From Blautia luti (GTDB lineage Bacteria; Bacillota; Clostridia; Lachnospirales; Lachnospiraceae), in NCBI RefSeq assembly GCF_033096465.1, contig NZ_AP028156.1, forward strand, positions 708,501-772,500: a DNA stretch of 64,000 nt. The letters run 5' to 3'. Shown here piece after piece: positions 1 to 9,387 of this stretch. The notes under the pieces are model-generated. The model saw nothing but the letters and a program-made list of their open reading frames with translations. It made no database searches and was not told the origin of the DNA. Each line of letters starts with the position of its first letter. Within the stretch, counting starts at the first letter, position 1. The position numbers and the translations under genes were made by a program.

Positions 1-1
1 A

Positions 2-352
2 AGTGAAAAAGAGAATTTTTTCCGCAGAATGAAGGTCTATATTGTCCAGTGTGACTGCTTTATTCAGAAAGTGGACGTGATCCATTCAGAAGAGGAGTGG
101 AAGGAGTACAGCAGGGCAGTGACCATTCAGGGACGGGGAGGTACGGATTTCCGTCCGGTCTTCGAACTGATCCACCAGGAAAAAGAACGCAGAGAACTGA
201 AAAGTCTCAGGGCACTGATCTATTTCACAGACGGAGATGGGATTTATCCACGGCAGAAACCGGATTATGAAACAGCGTTTGTATTTCTTAACCGTACGGA
301 TAAAATGAAACTGGTTCCGGCCTGGGCGAAATGCCTGATTACCGGGCTGTAA
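2..352 (+). CDS. VWA-like (DUF2201-type) protein, C-terminal part, 5' truncated
   Basis: The frame is open from the window edge to the stop, so the first internal ATG at 29 is probably not the start. The visible 116 residues resemble the C-terminal metallopeptidase-associated VWA-like domain (DUF2201): a strand reading VYIVQCD, a GRGGTDFRPVF motif and YFTDGDG, which correspond to the threonine- and aspartate-bearing loops of a von Willebrand A fold. It ends 48 bp before a MoxR-type ATPase in the same orientation. MoxR ATPases and VWA proteins commonly form chaperone-like pairs, so joint function is likely, but the client is unknown. The family call rests on motif recognition only. Confidence 0.75.
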   Translation, partial: SEKENFFRRMKVYIVQCDCFIQKVDVIHSEEEWKEYSRAVTIQGRGGTDFRPVFELIHQEKERRELKSLRALIYFTDGDGIYPRQKPDYETAFVFLNRTDKMKLVPAWAKCLITGL

Positions 353-400
353 ACCAACGGCAGGGTCAGACCAGCAGTTGAACAGGAGTATAAAAAGAGA

Positions 401-1936
401 ATGAACATACAGGAAGCAAAAAAGGAAATCTGCAATACACTTCGCGCTTATCTGGCGAAGGATGAAGACGGGGATTATAGCTATCCCATGGTTCGTCAGA
501 GACCTATCCTGCTGATCGGTCCTCCTGGAATCGGCAAAACTGCCATCATGGAGCAGGCAGCCACAGAGTGCGGCGTAGGGCTGGTATCTTATACCATTAC
601 CCATCATACCCGCCAGAGTGCCATCGGTCTGCCGGAAATCGTGAAGCGCAGTTATGGTGGAAAGGAAATGATGGTCACAGACTATACCATGAGTGAGATC
701 GTAGCTTCAGTCTATGACTGTATGGATAAGACCGGGAAAAAAGAGGGAATCCTGTTTATCGATGAGATCAACTGTGTATCAGAAACCCTTGCTCCGGCTA
801 TGCTGGCACTCCTTCAGAATAAAACCTTCGGAAGCCATAAGATCCCGGAGGGATGGGTTTTGGTGGCAGCGGGAAATCCTCCGGAGTATAATAAATCTGT
901 CAGGGAGTTTGACATCGTTACTCTGGACCGTGTCCGTAAACTGGAAATCCAGCCGGACTGCGACACATGGCTGAAATATGCTGCGCAGCAGAATGTGCAC
1001 CAGGCGGTCATTTCCTATCTTTCCATGAAAAAAGAACGATTTTATTCGGTGGAGAATACGGTAGACGGAAAATTCTTCGTGACAGCCAGAGGATGGGAGG
1101 ATCTTTCTCGGTTGATTCAGAGTTATGAGAAACTGGGGATTGAGGTCAGTGCAGGGCTGGCAGGGGAATTTCTTCAGAAAGAAGAGACTGCCGAAGACTT
1201 CGCAGGATTTTATCAGTTATATATGAAATATGGAGAAGATTATGAGATTCCCGCAATCCTGAGAGGAGAACTGGATCCTGAGGTGCTGAAACAGAAGCAG
1301 CACATGGCAGCAGGAGGCGGTTTCGAGGAACGGTTTGCAGTGGTGAACCTGATTCTGGGAACGCTGAGGGAAACAGCAGGAGAATATGCACGGATGGATC
1401 AGCAGATTGAAATCATGTACGATCTGCTGGTTCATCTGAGAGAACAGGTGAGAAAAATTTCTCAGGATACAGATGGAAGTTCCATTATTGAGAAATTTAT
1501 CAGGGAGCAGGAGAAAAGCCTGCAGGTTAAGAAAAAGATGGAATTACTTTCCATCAGGGAACAAAAAAGTCAGGAAACAGCTATACGCAGATTAAAAGAA
1601 TACATTCTGACAGCGAAGAAAGAACATTTGCGGTCTGCACAGAGCGGATTTGAGCGGATCTGCAGGTGTTTTCAGGAAGAGCCTGCAGCCAGGGAGAAAT
1701 TCATACAGAGCCTGCAGAGAGAACTGGAGAATGCATTTTCCTTTGTGAAGGAGAGCTTCGGTGAGGATCAGGAGATGCTGCTTCTGGTGACCGGGATTAC
1801 CGCAGTCAGGGAAATGACCACATTTATCGCCGAGAATGGGTGTCCGGCATATTTCCGGTACAGTGGAATGCTTTTATATAATAAAGAAGAAAAAGATTTA
1901 AGACAGGCCTGTCTGGATGCCATGGAGGAAATATGA
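401..1936 (+). CDS. MoxR-type AAA+ ATPase
   Basis: This 511-residue protein carries a Walker A motif GPPGIGKT (residues 40-47) and a Walker B ILFIDE (about 117-122), followed by a sensor-like AAGNPPEYNKSVREFD stretch typical of MoxR/RavA AAA+ ATPases. The N-terminal 300 residues form the ATPase. The remainder is charged, helical and probably coiled-coil (about residues 300-460), without a domain I recognise. It lies directly after a VWA-like gene, the usual partner of such ATPases in protein-complex maturation. No signal peptide or membrane segment is visible, so it should be cytoplasmic. The start at 401 has a weak ribosome-binding site (AAAAAGAGA). Confidence 0.85.
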   Translation: MNIQEAKKEICNTLRAYLAKDEDGDYSYPMVRQRPILLIGPPGIGKTAIMEQAATECGVGLVSYTITHHTRQSAIGLPEIVKRSYGGKEMMVTDYTMSEIVASVYDCMDKTGKKEGILFIDEINCVSETLAPAMLALLQNKTFGSHKIPEGWVLVAAGNPPEYNKSVREFDIVTLDRVRKLEIQPDCDTWLKYAAQQNVHQAVISYLSMKKERFYSVENTVDGKFFVTARGWEDLSRLIQSYEKLGIEVSAGLAGEFLQKEETAEDFAGFYQLYMKYGEDYEIPAILRGELDPEVLKQKQHMAAGGGFEERFAVVNLILGTLRETAGEYARMDQQIEIMYDLLVHLREQVRKISQDTDGSSIIEKFIREQEKSLQVKKKMELLSIREQKSQETAIRRLKEYILTAKKEHLRSAQSGFERICRCFQEEPAAREKFIQSLQRELENAFSFVKESFGEDQEMLLLVTGITAVREMTTFIAENGCPAYFRYSGMLLYNKEEKDLRQACLDAMEEI

Positions 1937-2064
1937 AGGAGCACGTGAATAAGAAACTACAGAGAAGATTACGAGGTCAGATATAATAAGGGATGGAAGA
2001 CAAAAGTTCAGGGAAAATCCCTGATACGCAGCAGCAAAAGGATTGTTGCAGAAAAGGAGGAAGA

Positions 2065-2877
2065 ATGTCAGAAAAACAGCCTAAAAAAAAGAAAACAGCA
2101 GGAGACATCGTGCTGACAGTCGTACTGATCGCGGCAGTCTGTGTATTCTGTTATGCAGGCTATAATCTGTTTCATATTTATACGGAGTACAAGAAAGGAA
2201 CGGATGAATACAACCACATCGCCCAGATGGCAGTAACAGAACGTGACCCGGATCAGAAAGAAGCAGCAGGACCGGAAGCCGGAACGCTGAAAGCACCCAT
2301 GGATATTGATTTCAAGGCACTGAAGAGTGTGAATGAAGATGTAGTAGGATGGATCTATGTGGAAGCTGTACCAAGTATCAGCTATCCTATCGTACATGGT
2401 ACTGACAATGAGACCTATCTTCACAGAACCTATGAGAAGAACTATAATTTTGCAGGAACCATTTTCGTAGATTACGAGAACAAGGGAGATTTCAGTGACT
2501 GTAATACCCTGGTTTACGGGCATAACATGAAAAACGGCTCCATGTTCGCCCAGCTGAAGAAATTTTCCCAGAATAGTGATATCTACAACCAGAGCAAATA
2601 TTTCTGGATCTTTACACCTGAGAAGAATTACAGATATGAGATCATTTCCGCTTATACCACAGGGGTAAATAGTGACACGTATACGCTGTTTAAAGGACCG
2701 GGAGAGGAATTTGAGAAATATCTGCAGAAGATCCAGGGTTATTCCGATATCAAAACGGACGTGGGAGAGCTTACCATTAAGGATAAGATCGTAACGTTAT
2801 CCACCTGTACAGGAAATGAAGCTACCCGTTATGTAGTGCAGGGAAAAAGAGTGGATACTTTGGATGTGGCACAGTAG
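2065..2877 (+). CDS. srtB: Class B sortase
   Basis: A 270-residue membrane-anchored transpeptidase that would attach secreted proteins to the cell wall. I chose the ATG at 2065 because AAGGAGG lies just upstream; the frame extends to 1993 without a comparable site. It has a lysine-rich N-terminus, one transmembrane helix (about residues 15-36), and the sortase catalytic residues His153 (YGHNM), Cys248 (TLSTCTG) and Arg255. The length and the spacing around the TLSTC motif fit class B. No obvious sorting-signal substrate (LPXTG or NPQTN-like) occurs in this window, and the large secreted protein at 9975 lacks one. Neighbours do not suggest a pilus or iron-uptake locus. Confidence 0.88.
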   Translation: MSEKQPKKKKTAGDIVLTVVLIAAVCVFCYAGYNLFHIYTEYKKGTDEYNHIAQMAVTERDPDQKEAAGPEAGTLKAPMDIDFKALKSVNEDVVGWIYVEAVPSISYPIVHGTDNETYLHRTYEKNYNFAGTIFVDYENKGDFSDCNTLVYGHNMKNGSMFAQLKKFSQNSDIYNQSKYFWIFTPEKNYRYEIISAYTTGVNSDTYTLFKGPGEEFEKYLQKIQGYSDIKTDVGELTIKDKIVTLSTCTGNEATRYVVQGKRVDTLDVAQ

Positions 2878-2905
2878 AACAGGAAATAAAAAGGAGGAAT
2901 GAACA

Positions 2906-3631
2906 ATGACAGAGGAGATCAGGAAACTGCAGGAACTTGTAGATCAGTATGACAATATTGTGTTTTTCGGGGGAGCCGGTGTTTCCACAGAAAGCGGGAT
3001 CCCTGATTTCAGAAGCCAGGACGGGCTTTATAATCAGAAATATGATTATCCGCCGGAAACGATCCTGAGCCATACCTTCTTTATGAGGAAACCGGAGGAA
3101 TTCTATAAATTTTACAGGGATAAAATGCTCTGTGATACAGCGAAACCCAATGCAGCGCATCTGAAGCTTGCCCAGCTGGAACAGGCAGGGAAGCTGAAGG
3201 CAGTGATCACCCAGAATATTGATAACCTGCATCAGATGGCAGGAAGCAAAAAGGTTCTGGAACTTCACGGAAGTGTATACCGTAATTACTGTATGAAATG
3301 CGGCAGGTTCTATGATTTCGCGCATATGAAGGCATCTGTCGGAGTACCGCGGTGTGAATGCGGTGGGATCATCAAGCCGGATGTGGTTCTATATGAAGAG
3401 GGACTGGATAATGAGACGATCAATGAGTCTGTGAAAGCGATTTCCCAGGCGCAGGTGCTGATTATCGGAGGAACTTCACTGGCTGTTTATCCGGCAGCAG
3501 GGCTGATCGATTATTTCAGGGGAGAACATCTGGTGGTGATTAATAAGATGCCTACGCCAAGGGACAGATTTGCAGATCTTCTGATCAAGGAGCCTATCGG
3601 GGAGGTATTTGCACAGATACAGGTCAGATGA
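2906..3631 (+). CDS. cobB: NAD-dependent protein deacylase, sirtuin family
   Basis: A 241-residue Sir2 enzyme that removes acyl groups from lysines using NAD+. Visible hallmarks are the NAD-binding GGAGVSTESGIPDFR motif (residues 22-36), TQNIDNLHQ (102-110), the catalytic histidine in ELHGS (His121), and a zinc site made of Cys129/Cys132 and Cys150/Cys152. The start at 2906 follows a clear AAGGAGG. It sits 28 bp after the sortase gene in the same direction, and no promoter is obvious between them. Confidence 0.93.
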   Translation: MTEEIRKLQELVDQYDNIVFFGGAGVSTESGIPDFRSQDGLYNQKYDYPPETILSHTFFMRKPEEFYKFYRDKMLCDTAKPNAAHLKLAQLEQAGKLKAVITQNIDNLHQMAGSKKVLELHGSVYRNYCMKCGRFYDFAHMKASVGVPRCECGGIIKPDVVLYEEGLDNETINESVKAISQAQVLIIGGTSLAVYPAAGLIDYFRGEHLVVINKMPTPRDRFADLLIKEPIGEVFAQIQVR

Positions 3632-3691
3632 CCAGGAAGGTTCCGTCAGGCTGTGTTTTCAGAAAGATACAGAAAAAAAGGAGAAAAAGAA

Positions 3692-3883
3692 ATGGGACTT
3701 CTGTATGAAGTAGGAGATATTGTAACATTAAAAAAGGTTCATCCCTGCGGCAGTAAGGAATGGGAGATCCTGAGAGTAGGGGCTGATTTCCGCCTGAAAT
3801 GTACAGGATGTGGCCATCAGATCATGGTACCCCGCAGAATGGTAGAAAAAAATACCAGAAATCTTACAAAAAAAGAAAAATAG
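3692..3883 (+). CDS. DUF951 family small protein
   Basis: A 63-residue protein with the DUF951 signature: VGDIVTLKKVHPCGSKEWE followed by RVGADFRLKCTGCGHQIMVPRR. The three cysteines (PCG and CTGCG) could bind a metal, which is inference. The reading frame is open from 3653, but AAAAAGGAGA stands immediately before the ATG at 3692 and the family begins there. In many Firmicutes this gene lies near ychF and rpsF, as here beside rpsF. Its biochemical role is not established. Confidence 0.88.
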   Translation: MGLLYEVGDIVTLKKVHPCGSKEWEILRVGADFRLKCTGCGHQIMVPRRMVEKNTRNLTKKEK

Positions 3884-3886
3884 TGC

Positions 3887-3915
3887 TTTACAGACAGCAG
3901 AATTTATGTTAAAAT
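3887..3915 (+). promoter_or_regulatory. Promoter of the rpsF-ssb-rpsR operon
   Basis: TTTACA (3887-3892) and TAAAAT (3910-3915) are separated by 17 bp, matching a sigma-A promoter. It begins just after the DUF951 stop codon and leaves a leader of about 70 nt before rpsF. I could not define an S6:S18-binding leader structure. Confidence 0.7.
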
Positions 3916-3993
3916 CAAAAATCGTGATATATTTTATATCCTTGCTCTTTGACAGGCAAAGGGCCAACAGACCATAAGGAGGTAAAGCAAGAC

Positions 3994-4281
3994 ATGAACA
4001 AGTACGAGTTAGCATTAGTTGTTAGTGCGAAAGTTGAAGACGAAGTACGTGATGCAGTTGTTGAGAAAGCAAAAGGATACATCACACGTTACAACGGCAC
4101 TATCACAGAAGTAGAAGAATGGGGTAAGAAGAAATTAGCTTACGAAATTCAGAAAATGCATGAAGGCTTCTACTATTTTATTCAGTTTGAAGCAGACGCA
4201 CAGTGTCCGGCAGAAGTTGAAAGACACGTTCGTATCATGGACAACGTATTAAGATACTTAGTCGTAAGAAAAGACGCATAA
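3994..4281 (+). CDS. rpsF: 30S ribosomal protein S6
   Basis: A 95-residue S6 protein of the small ribosomal subunit. The sequence has the typical MNKYELALVVSAKVEDEVRDA start, the EEWGKKKLAYEIQKMHEGFYYFIQFEA core, and VMRHVRI/NVLRYLVV-like ending. The ATG at 3994 follows AAGGAGG; the upstream extension to 3949 is not supported. It is the first gene of the conserved rpsF-ssb-rpsR operon, in which S6 and S18 bind each other on 16S rRNA. Confidence 0.97.
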   Translation: MNKYELALVVSAKVEDEVRDAVVEKAKGYITRYNGTITEVEEWGKKKLAYEIQKMHEGFYYFIQFEADAQCPAEVERHVRIMDNVLRYLVVRKDA

Positions 4282-4359
4282 TCTTATACAGAGTGGATTT
4301 TAGAAGGCACCATTAATTGACCCGTTCAACCATTCATAACAGATCGAAGAGGTATTAAT

Positions 4360-4812
4360 ATGAACAAAGTAATTTTAATGGGACGCTTAACAAGAGATCC
4401 TGAGGTGAGATATTCCGCAGGAGAGAACGCATTGGCCATTGCCAGATATACACTGGCAGTAGACAGAAGATTCCGTCGTGACGGCGAGGCTACTGCAGAT
4501 TTCATCAGCTGTGTTTCTTTCGGACGTGCAGCAGAGTTTGCGGAGAAGTATTTCCGCCAGGGATTGAAGATCGTTGTTTCAGGTCGTATCCAGACAGGAA
4601 GCTACACCAACCGTGATGGACAGAAAGTGTACACCACAGAGGTAGTAGTTGAGGAACAGGAATTCGCAGAGAGTAAGGCAGCAAGCGATAATTACGCAGC
4701 TTCCCATCCTCAGGCAGCACCTGCACCGTCCATGTCTTCACCGGGAGCAGCCAGTGCAGACGGCTTTATGAACATTCCAGATGGAATTGATGAAGAACTG
4801 CCGTTTAACTAA
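4360..4812 (+). CDS. ssb: Single-stranded DNA-binding protein
   Basis: A 150-residue SSB with an N-terminal OB fold (NKVILMGRLTRDPEVRYS, then VVSGRIQTGSY and TTEVVVEEQEF, residues 1-108), a flexible Ala/Pro/Ser-rich linker, and the acidic tail ending DEELPFN. The tail is the docking peptide for replication and repair proteins in this family. It sits between rpsF and rpsR, the standard arrangement. Confidence 0.97.
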   Translation: MNKVILMGRLTRDPEVRYSAGENALAIARYTLAVDRRFRRDGEATADFISCVSFGRAAEFAEKYFRQGLKIVVSGRIQTGSYTNRDGQKVYTTEVVVEEQEFAESKAASDNYAASHPQAAPAPSMSSPGAASADGFMNIPDGIDEELPFN

Positions 4813-4853
4813 AGCTTAACAAACTGATAGAATAAGATAGGAGGAAAGCAACC

Positions 4854-5117
4854 ATGGCTTATAATAGAGGCGAAAGACCAGATTCTCCAATGAAGAGAAG
4901 AGGCGGCCGCAGAAGAAAAAAAGTTTGCGTATTCTGTGGTAAAGAGAATAACGAAATCGATTACAAGGATGTAGCAAAATTAAGAAAATACGTTTCTGAA
5001 AGAGGAAAAATCCTCCCAAGAAGAATCACAGGAAACTGTGCAAAACATCAGAGAGCTCTGACAGTTGCTATCAAGAGAGCACGTCATATGTCTATGATGC
5101 CATACATCCAGGACTAA
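4854..5117 (+). CDS. rpsR: 30S ribosomal protein S18
   Basis: An 87-residue S18 with the conserved [27 protein letters not shown] and [22 protein letters not shown] segments. It retains cysteines in CVFC, as in zinc-binding forms of the protein. An AGGAGGAAA site precedes the ATG. It is the last gene before an intrinsic terminator. Confidence 0.97.
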   Translation: MAYNRGERPDSPMKRRGGRRRKKVCVFCGKENNEIDYKDVAKLRKYVSERGKILPRRITGNCAKHQRALTVAIKRARHMSMMPYIQD

Positions 5118-5130
5118 TCTGAAATTAACA

Positions 5131-5168
5131 GGAGCTGCGCCACCGTGCGCGGCTCCTTCCTTTTTTTT
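5131..5168 (+). terminator. Intrinsic terminator of the rpsF operon
   Basis: GGAGCTGCGC pairs with GTGCGCGGCTCC around a short loop and is followed by a run of eight T. Confidence 0.88.
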
Positions 5169-5197
5169 GCGCCGGTCTGGTAAATTGGATAGAAATC

Positions 5198-5206
5198 TGT
5201 TATAAT
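5198..5206 (+). promoter_or_regulatory. Extended -10 promoter of gdpP-rplI-dnaB
   Basis: TGTTATAAT is a consensus extended -10 element (TGnTATAAT). No good -35 is seen at 17 bp. The start site would fall near 5213, just before an inverted repeat GGTATGG/CCATACC (5221-5242) in the leader. Confidence 0.55.
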
Positions 5207-5279
5207 GGTTACCGTAACGCGGTATGGAACCAGAACCATACCAGACAGATGTAAAAAAGTAAAGAACGGAAAGAAAGAT

Positions 5280-7334
5280 ATGAGTAATAAATTAAAACTG
5301 AGAGGCCACATGAAAGCTTTTATGAGCTGGCCTCTGATCCTCTGTGCTTTACTGGTTGTGCTGAACATACTGGTCTATATCACAGATGTGAAAGCCGGTA
5401 TTGTTGTATCTGTGGGAATTCTTATTTACATTGGAATCGCAGTAGTTGTTCTGCGCTGTCATAAGCCGTTCGTGGTGAATGACCTCATAGCATTTGCGAA
5501 CCAGTATGATACGCTGGAGAAGAGGATCCTGGAGGAACTGGCACTGCCTTATGCCATCATGGACATGAACGGCAGGCTGATCTGGTCCAATAAAGTATTT
5601 GCGGAGCTTACAGGAAAGGACCAGTTTTACAGAAAAAATATCAGCTCCATTTTTCCGGATGTAACACCGGATAAACTGCCGTCTGCCGGAAAGAAAGAGA
5701 TCAGTGAGATCAGCACTCAGGTGGGTGACAGGATCTACCGGCTTTCCATGCAGAGAGTATCCATGGGAGAAGTGATCGCCAACAGTGAGCTTTTTGAGAA
5801 GGTGGACAAGAGTCCGGATCTCATTGCCATGTATATGTATGACGATACGGAGCTTACAGAATATATCCAGAAGAATGAGGACAACAAGCTGGTGGTAGCT
5901 CTGGCTTATCTGGATAATTACGAAGAAGCTCTTGAGAGCGTGGAGGATGTAAGACGCTCCCTGCTCATAGCGCTGATCGATCGAAAGATCACCAAATATT
6001 TCTCCAATTTCGACGGACTGGTGAAGAAGCTGGAGAAGGATAAATATTTCCTGATCATGCGTCAGAGTTCATTGGAAACTCTGAAAGAACAGCGTTTCCA
6101 CATTCTGGATGAGGTTAAGACTGTCAATATCGGAAATGAGATGGCCATTACTTTAAGTATCGGTATTGGCCTGAATGCTGCGAATTATCTGCAGAATTAT
6201 GAATATTCCCGAATTGCCATAGAGATGGCTCTGGGACGCGGCGGTGACCAGGTTGTTATCAAAAACGGCAACAACATTACCTACTACGGCGGCAAGACCC
6301 AGCAGGTGGAGAAGACCACCCGTGTAAAAGCAAGGGTAAAGGCCCAGGCGCTGAAAGAATTTATGAGCACCAAGGAACGTGTGGTAGTAATGGGACATAA
6401 GATCACGGATGTGGATGCCCTGGGTGCAGCCATCGGTATTTACCGTGCAGGAAGAACCCTGGGAAAAACAGTCAATATTGTGGTAAATGATCCTACAACC
6501 TCTATCCGGCCGCTGATGGCAGGATATATGAATAATCCGGATTATGAGCCGTCCATGTTTGTCAACAGTGCACAGGCGAAGGAACTGGTGGATAATAATA
6601 CCGTAGTAGTAGTAGTGGTAGATACCAATAAACCAAGCTACACAGAATGCCAGGATCTGCTGTACATGACCAAGACAGTGGTAGTCCTTGACCATCACAG
6701 AAGAGGCAGTGAAGTGATCGAGAATGCAGTGCTTTCCTATGTAGAGCCGTATGCATCCTCTGCCTGCGAGATGGTTGCGGAGATCCTGCAGTATTTTTCC
6801 GACGATCTGCGTATTCGGAATATGGAAGCAGACTGTCTCTATGCAGGTATTATGATCGATACGAATAACTTTACCACACGGGCCGGTGTGCGTACGTTCG
6901 AGGCTGCTGCGTTCTTACGAAGAAGCGGTGCAGACGTGACCAGGGTACGTAAGCTGCTCCGTGACAATCTGGAATCTTATAAGGCCAGGGCAGAGGCTGT
7001 TCGTACTGCGAGTATTTACAGAAATTATTTTGCTATTGCAAGATGCCCAAGCGAGGGCGTGGACAGCCCGACAGTTGTTGGTGCCCAGGCTGCCAATGAA
7101 CTTCTGAACATTGCAGGAGTGAAGGCATCCTTTGTACTGACCCAGTATAATGATGAGGTTTATATCAGTGCCCGTGCCATTGATGAGATCAATGTACAGG
7201 TAATGATGGAAAAGATGGGCGGCGGCGGACATATGAACATCGCAGGAGCCCAGGTGAAAGCATCTCCGGATGAAGTGGAGAGGATGCTGAAAGAAATTAT
7301 AGACCAGGAATATCAGGAGGAAAATGTAAAATGA
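5280..7334 (+). CDS. gdpP: Cyclic-di-AMP phosphodiesterase GdpP
   Basis: A 684-residue membrane protein that hydrolyses c-di-AMP, a signal for osmotic and cell-wall homeostasis. It has two transmembrane helices (about residues 15-60), a PAS-like region, a degenerate GGDEF domain (SIGIG-type strand, no catalytic GGDEF), then DHH and DHHA1 domains. The DHH motifs are seen as DVDALGAAI (about 378), DTNKPS, DHHRRG (Asp471-His473) and the C-terminal [13 protein letters not shown] (about 647). The ATG at 5280 begins the typical [13 protein letters not shown] N-terminus; the frame is open to 5205. Its stop overlaps the rplI start by ATGA. Confidence 0.95.
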   Translation: MSNKLKLRGHMKAFMSWPLILCALLVVLNILVYITDVKAGIVVSVGILIYIGIAVVVLRCHKPFVVNDLIAFANQYDTLEKRILEELALPYAIMDMNGRLIWSNKVFAELTGKDQFYRKNISSIFPDVTPDKLPSAGKKEISEISTQVGDRIYRLSMQRVSMGEVIANSELFEKVDKSPDLIAMYMYDDTELTEYIQKNEDNKLVVALAYLDNYEEALESVEDVRRSLLIALIDRKITKYFSNFDGLVKKLEKDKYFLIMRQSSLETLKEQRFHILDEVKTVNIGNEMAITLSIGIGLNAANYLQNYEYSRIAIEMALGRGGDQVVIKNGNNITYYGGKTQQVEKTTRVKARVKAQALKEFMSTKERVVVMGHKITDVDALGAAIGIYRAGRTLGKTVNIVVNDPTTSIRPLMAGYMNNPDYEPSMFVNSAQAKELVDNNTVVVVVVDTNKPSYTECQDLLYMTKTVVVLDHHRRGSEVIENAVLSYVEPYASSACEMVAEILQYFSDDLRIRNMEADCLYAGIMIDTNNFTTRAGVRTFEAAAFLRRSGADVTRVRKLLRDNLESYKARAEAVRTASIYRNYFAIARCPSEGVDSPTVVGAQAANELLNIAGVKASFVLTQYNDEVYISARAIDEINVQVMMEKMGGGGHMNIAGAQVKASPDEVERMLKEIIDQEYQEENVK

Positions 7335-7777
7335 AAGTAATTTTACTTGAAGATGTAAAGTCTCTTGGAAAGAAGGGACAGATCGTAAATGTCAGCGACG
7401 GATATGCGAGAAATATGATCCTTCCCAAGAAATTAGGACTGGAAGCAACCCCGAAGAATTTAAATGACCTGAAACTTCAAAAGGCAAATGAAGAGAAAGT
7501 TGCCAAAGAAATCTATGAAGCAGCCCAGGTATTTGCCAAAGAACTGGAGACAAAGGAGATCATTCTTACCCTGAAAACAGGCGAGGGTGGAAGAACTTTC
7601 GGATCTGTTTCCTCTAAAGAAATCTCAGAAGCAGCGAAGAAACAACTGAATCTGGACATTGATAAAAAGAAACTGCAGCTGCCTGAACCGATCCGCGTCC
7701 TGGGTGTGACACAGGTTCCGGTACGTCTTCATCCTAAGGTAACAGGAACTCTTAAGGTATGGGTAAAAGAAGCTTAA
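7331..7777 (+). CDS. rplI: 50S ribosomal protein L9
   Basis: A 148-residue L9 with the N-terminal rRNA-binding domain ([28 protein letters not shown]), a long connecting helix, and a C-terminal domain containing [12 protein letters not shown]. It overlaps the gdpP stop by four bases with AGGAGG inside gdpP, indicating translational coupling. gdpP-rplI-dnaB order is conserved in Firmicutes. Confidence 0.97.
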   Translation: MKVILLEDVKSLGKKGQIVNVSDGYARNMILPKKLGLEATPKNLNDLKLQKANEEKVAKEIYEAAQVFAKELETKEIILTLKTGEGGRTFGSVSSKEISEAAKKQLNLDIDKKKLQLPEPIRVLGVTQVPVRLHPKVTGTLKVWVKEA

Positions 7778-7803
7778 TCTGATCCTTTCGGGAGGTAGAC
7801 ATA

Positions 7804-9132
7804 ATGGAAGAAGCACTGATCAAAAGGATCCTTCCCCACAGCATGGAGGCAGAACAGTCTGTTATCGGATCTATGATCCTAGACAGGGAAGCCATTCTTG
7901 TGGCGTCTGAGATCCTTACCAGTGATGATTTCTATCAGAAGCAGTACGGGATCATTTTTGATGCCATGGTGGAGCTGTGTAATGAGGGGAAACCTGTGGA
8001 TTTGGTTACTCTTCAGAACCGTCTGAAGGAGAAAGAGCTTCCGCCGGATATCAGCAGCATGGAGTATGTGAAGGATCTGATCACAGCAGTTCCTACTTCT
8101 GCCAATATCAAGTATTATGCCAACATTGTCAGTGAGAAGGCAGTGTTGCGCAGACTGATCAAGGCCAATGAGGAGATCGCCAATACCTGTTATCTGGAGA
8201 AAGAGAATACAGAAGTCATCCTGGAAGAAGCGGAGAAGAAGCTTTTTAACATTCTGCAGAGACGTAACAATGAGGAGTATGTGCCGATCCAGCAGGTTGT
8301 GCTGAATGCCATCAATAATATTGAGAAAGCTTCCAAGCTGAAAGGTTCTGTTACAGGTATTCCTACAGGATTTGTGGATCTGGATTATAAGACTTCCGGC
8401 ATGCATGCATCAGATCTGGTGCTGATCGCAGCCCGTCCTTCTATGGGCAAGACGGCTTTTGTTCTGAACATCGCACAGTATATGGCGTTTCGCAAGGATG
8501 TGACAGTAGCTATTTTCAGTCTGGAAATGTCCAAGGAGCAGCTGGTCAACCGTCTTCTGGCTATGGAGTCACATGTGGATTCCCAGAATATGCGTACCGG
8601 AAATCTGAAAGACGAGGACTGGACCAAACTGGTGGAAGGTGCGGACATTATCGGAAAGTCCAATTTGATCATTGATGATACACCGGGTATTTCCATTGCA
8701 GAGATGCGTTCGAAATGCAGGAAGTATAAGCTGGAACATAATCTGGGGATCATTATGATCGATTACCTGCAGCTGATGAGCGGAAGCGGGAAAAGCGATT
8801 CCCGTCAGCAGGAGATCTCAGATATTTCCCGTTCCCTGAAGGCTCTTGCCAGAGAGTTGAATGTGCCGGTTATTGCATTATCCCAGCTCAGCCGTGCGGT
8901 TGAGCAGCGTCCGGATCACAGACCGATGCTTTCGGACTTGCGTGAGTCAGGTGCTATTGAGCAGGATGCGGATGTGGTAATGTTCATCTACAGAGATGAT
9001 TATTATCATAAGGATACGGAGAAGAAGGATATCGCAGAGATCATTATTGCGAAACAGAGAAACGGCCCTATTGGTACGGTGGAACTGGTATGGCTGCCGA
9101 GATATACGCAGTTTGTGAATATGAAGAAATAG
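7804..9132 (+). CDS. dnaB: Replicative DNA helicase DnaB/DnaC
   Basis: A 442-residue hexameric helicase for the replication fork. The N-terminal DnaB domain begins with RILPHSMEAEQSVIGSMI, and the RecA-like domain carries Walker A ARPSMGKT (residues 210-217), a Walker B ending IIMIDYLQLM and the DLRESGAIEQDADVV motif. It starts 26 bp after rplI with GGGAGGT upstream. Length and motifs are normal and no intein is present. Confidence 0.97.
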   Translation: MEEALIKRILPHSMEAEQSVIGSMILDREAILVASEILTSDDFYQKQYGIIFDAMVELCNEGKPVDLVTLQNRLKEKELPPDISSMEYVKDLITAVPTSANIKYYANIVSEKAVLRRLIKANEEIANTCYLEKENTEVILEEAEKKLFNILQRRNNEEYVPIQQVVLNAINNIEKASKLKGSVTGIPTGFVDLDYKTSGMHASDLVLIAARPSMGKTAFVLNIAQYMAFRKDVTVAIFSLEMSKEQLVNRLLAMESHVDSQNMRTGNLKDEDWTKLVEGADIIGKSNLIIDDTPGISIAEMRSKCRKYKLEHNLGIIMIDYLQLMSGSGKSDSRQQEISDISRSLKALARELNVPVIALSQLSRAVEQRPDHRPMLSDLRESGAIEQDADVVMFIYRDDYYHKDTEKKDIAEIIIAKQRNGPIGTVELVWLPRYTQFVNMKK

Positions 9133-9151
9133 AAATATATATGATTTATAT

Positions 9152-9196
9152 GCAGCTTCTGTGCAGATATTAGAGTCTGTGCGGGGCTGTTTTTCT
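9152..9196 (+). terminator. Probable terminator after dnaB
   Basis: CAGCTTCTGTGCAGA and TCTGTGCGGGGCTG form an imperfect bulged stem followed by five T. The pairing is not perfect, so the call is moderate. Confidence 0.45.
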
Positions 9197-9330
9197 ATGA
9201 GAAAAAGAGTTTTCCGGATGGGAGCGCATTGTGGTGGAGAATTCTGGAGGCAGCTGACAGGGAAAAGATTTTTATGGGAAATGCCTGTATAATGCCGGTT
9301 TTGCAGGGGGATTTTGTCAATGGAAATTTC

Positions 9331-9359
9331 TTGCATTCTGTATTTGCGGCTTCTATAAT
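9331..9359 (+). promoter_or_regulatory. Promoter of the MerR-type regulator
   Basis: TTGCAT (9331-9336) and TATAAT (9354-9359) are 17 bp apart, a strong sigma-A match, with the regulator ATG 29 bp downstream. Confidence 0.75.
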
Positions 9360-9387
9360 TAAGGATAAAAAAGACAGGAGGGGTAGT

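Noticed and set aside
3916..3993. S6:S18-binding leader RNA upstream of rpsF
   Set aside because: I could not find the conserved bulged CCG hairpin with confidence, so it is not reported as a feature.
9229..9387. N-terminal extension of the MerR regulator
   Set aside because: The consensus promoter at 9331-9359 lies inside it and a strong AGGAGGGG site marks the start at 9388.
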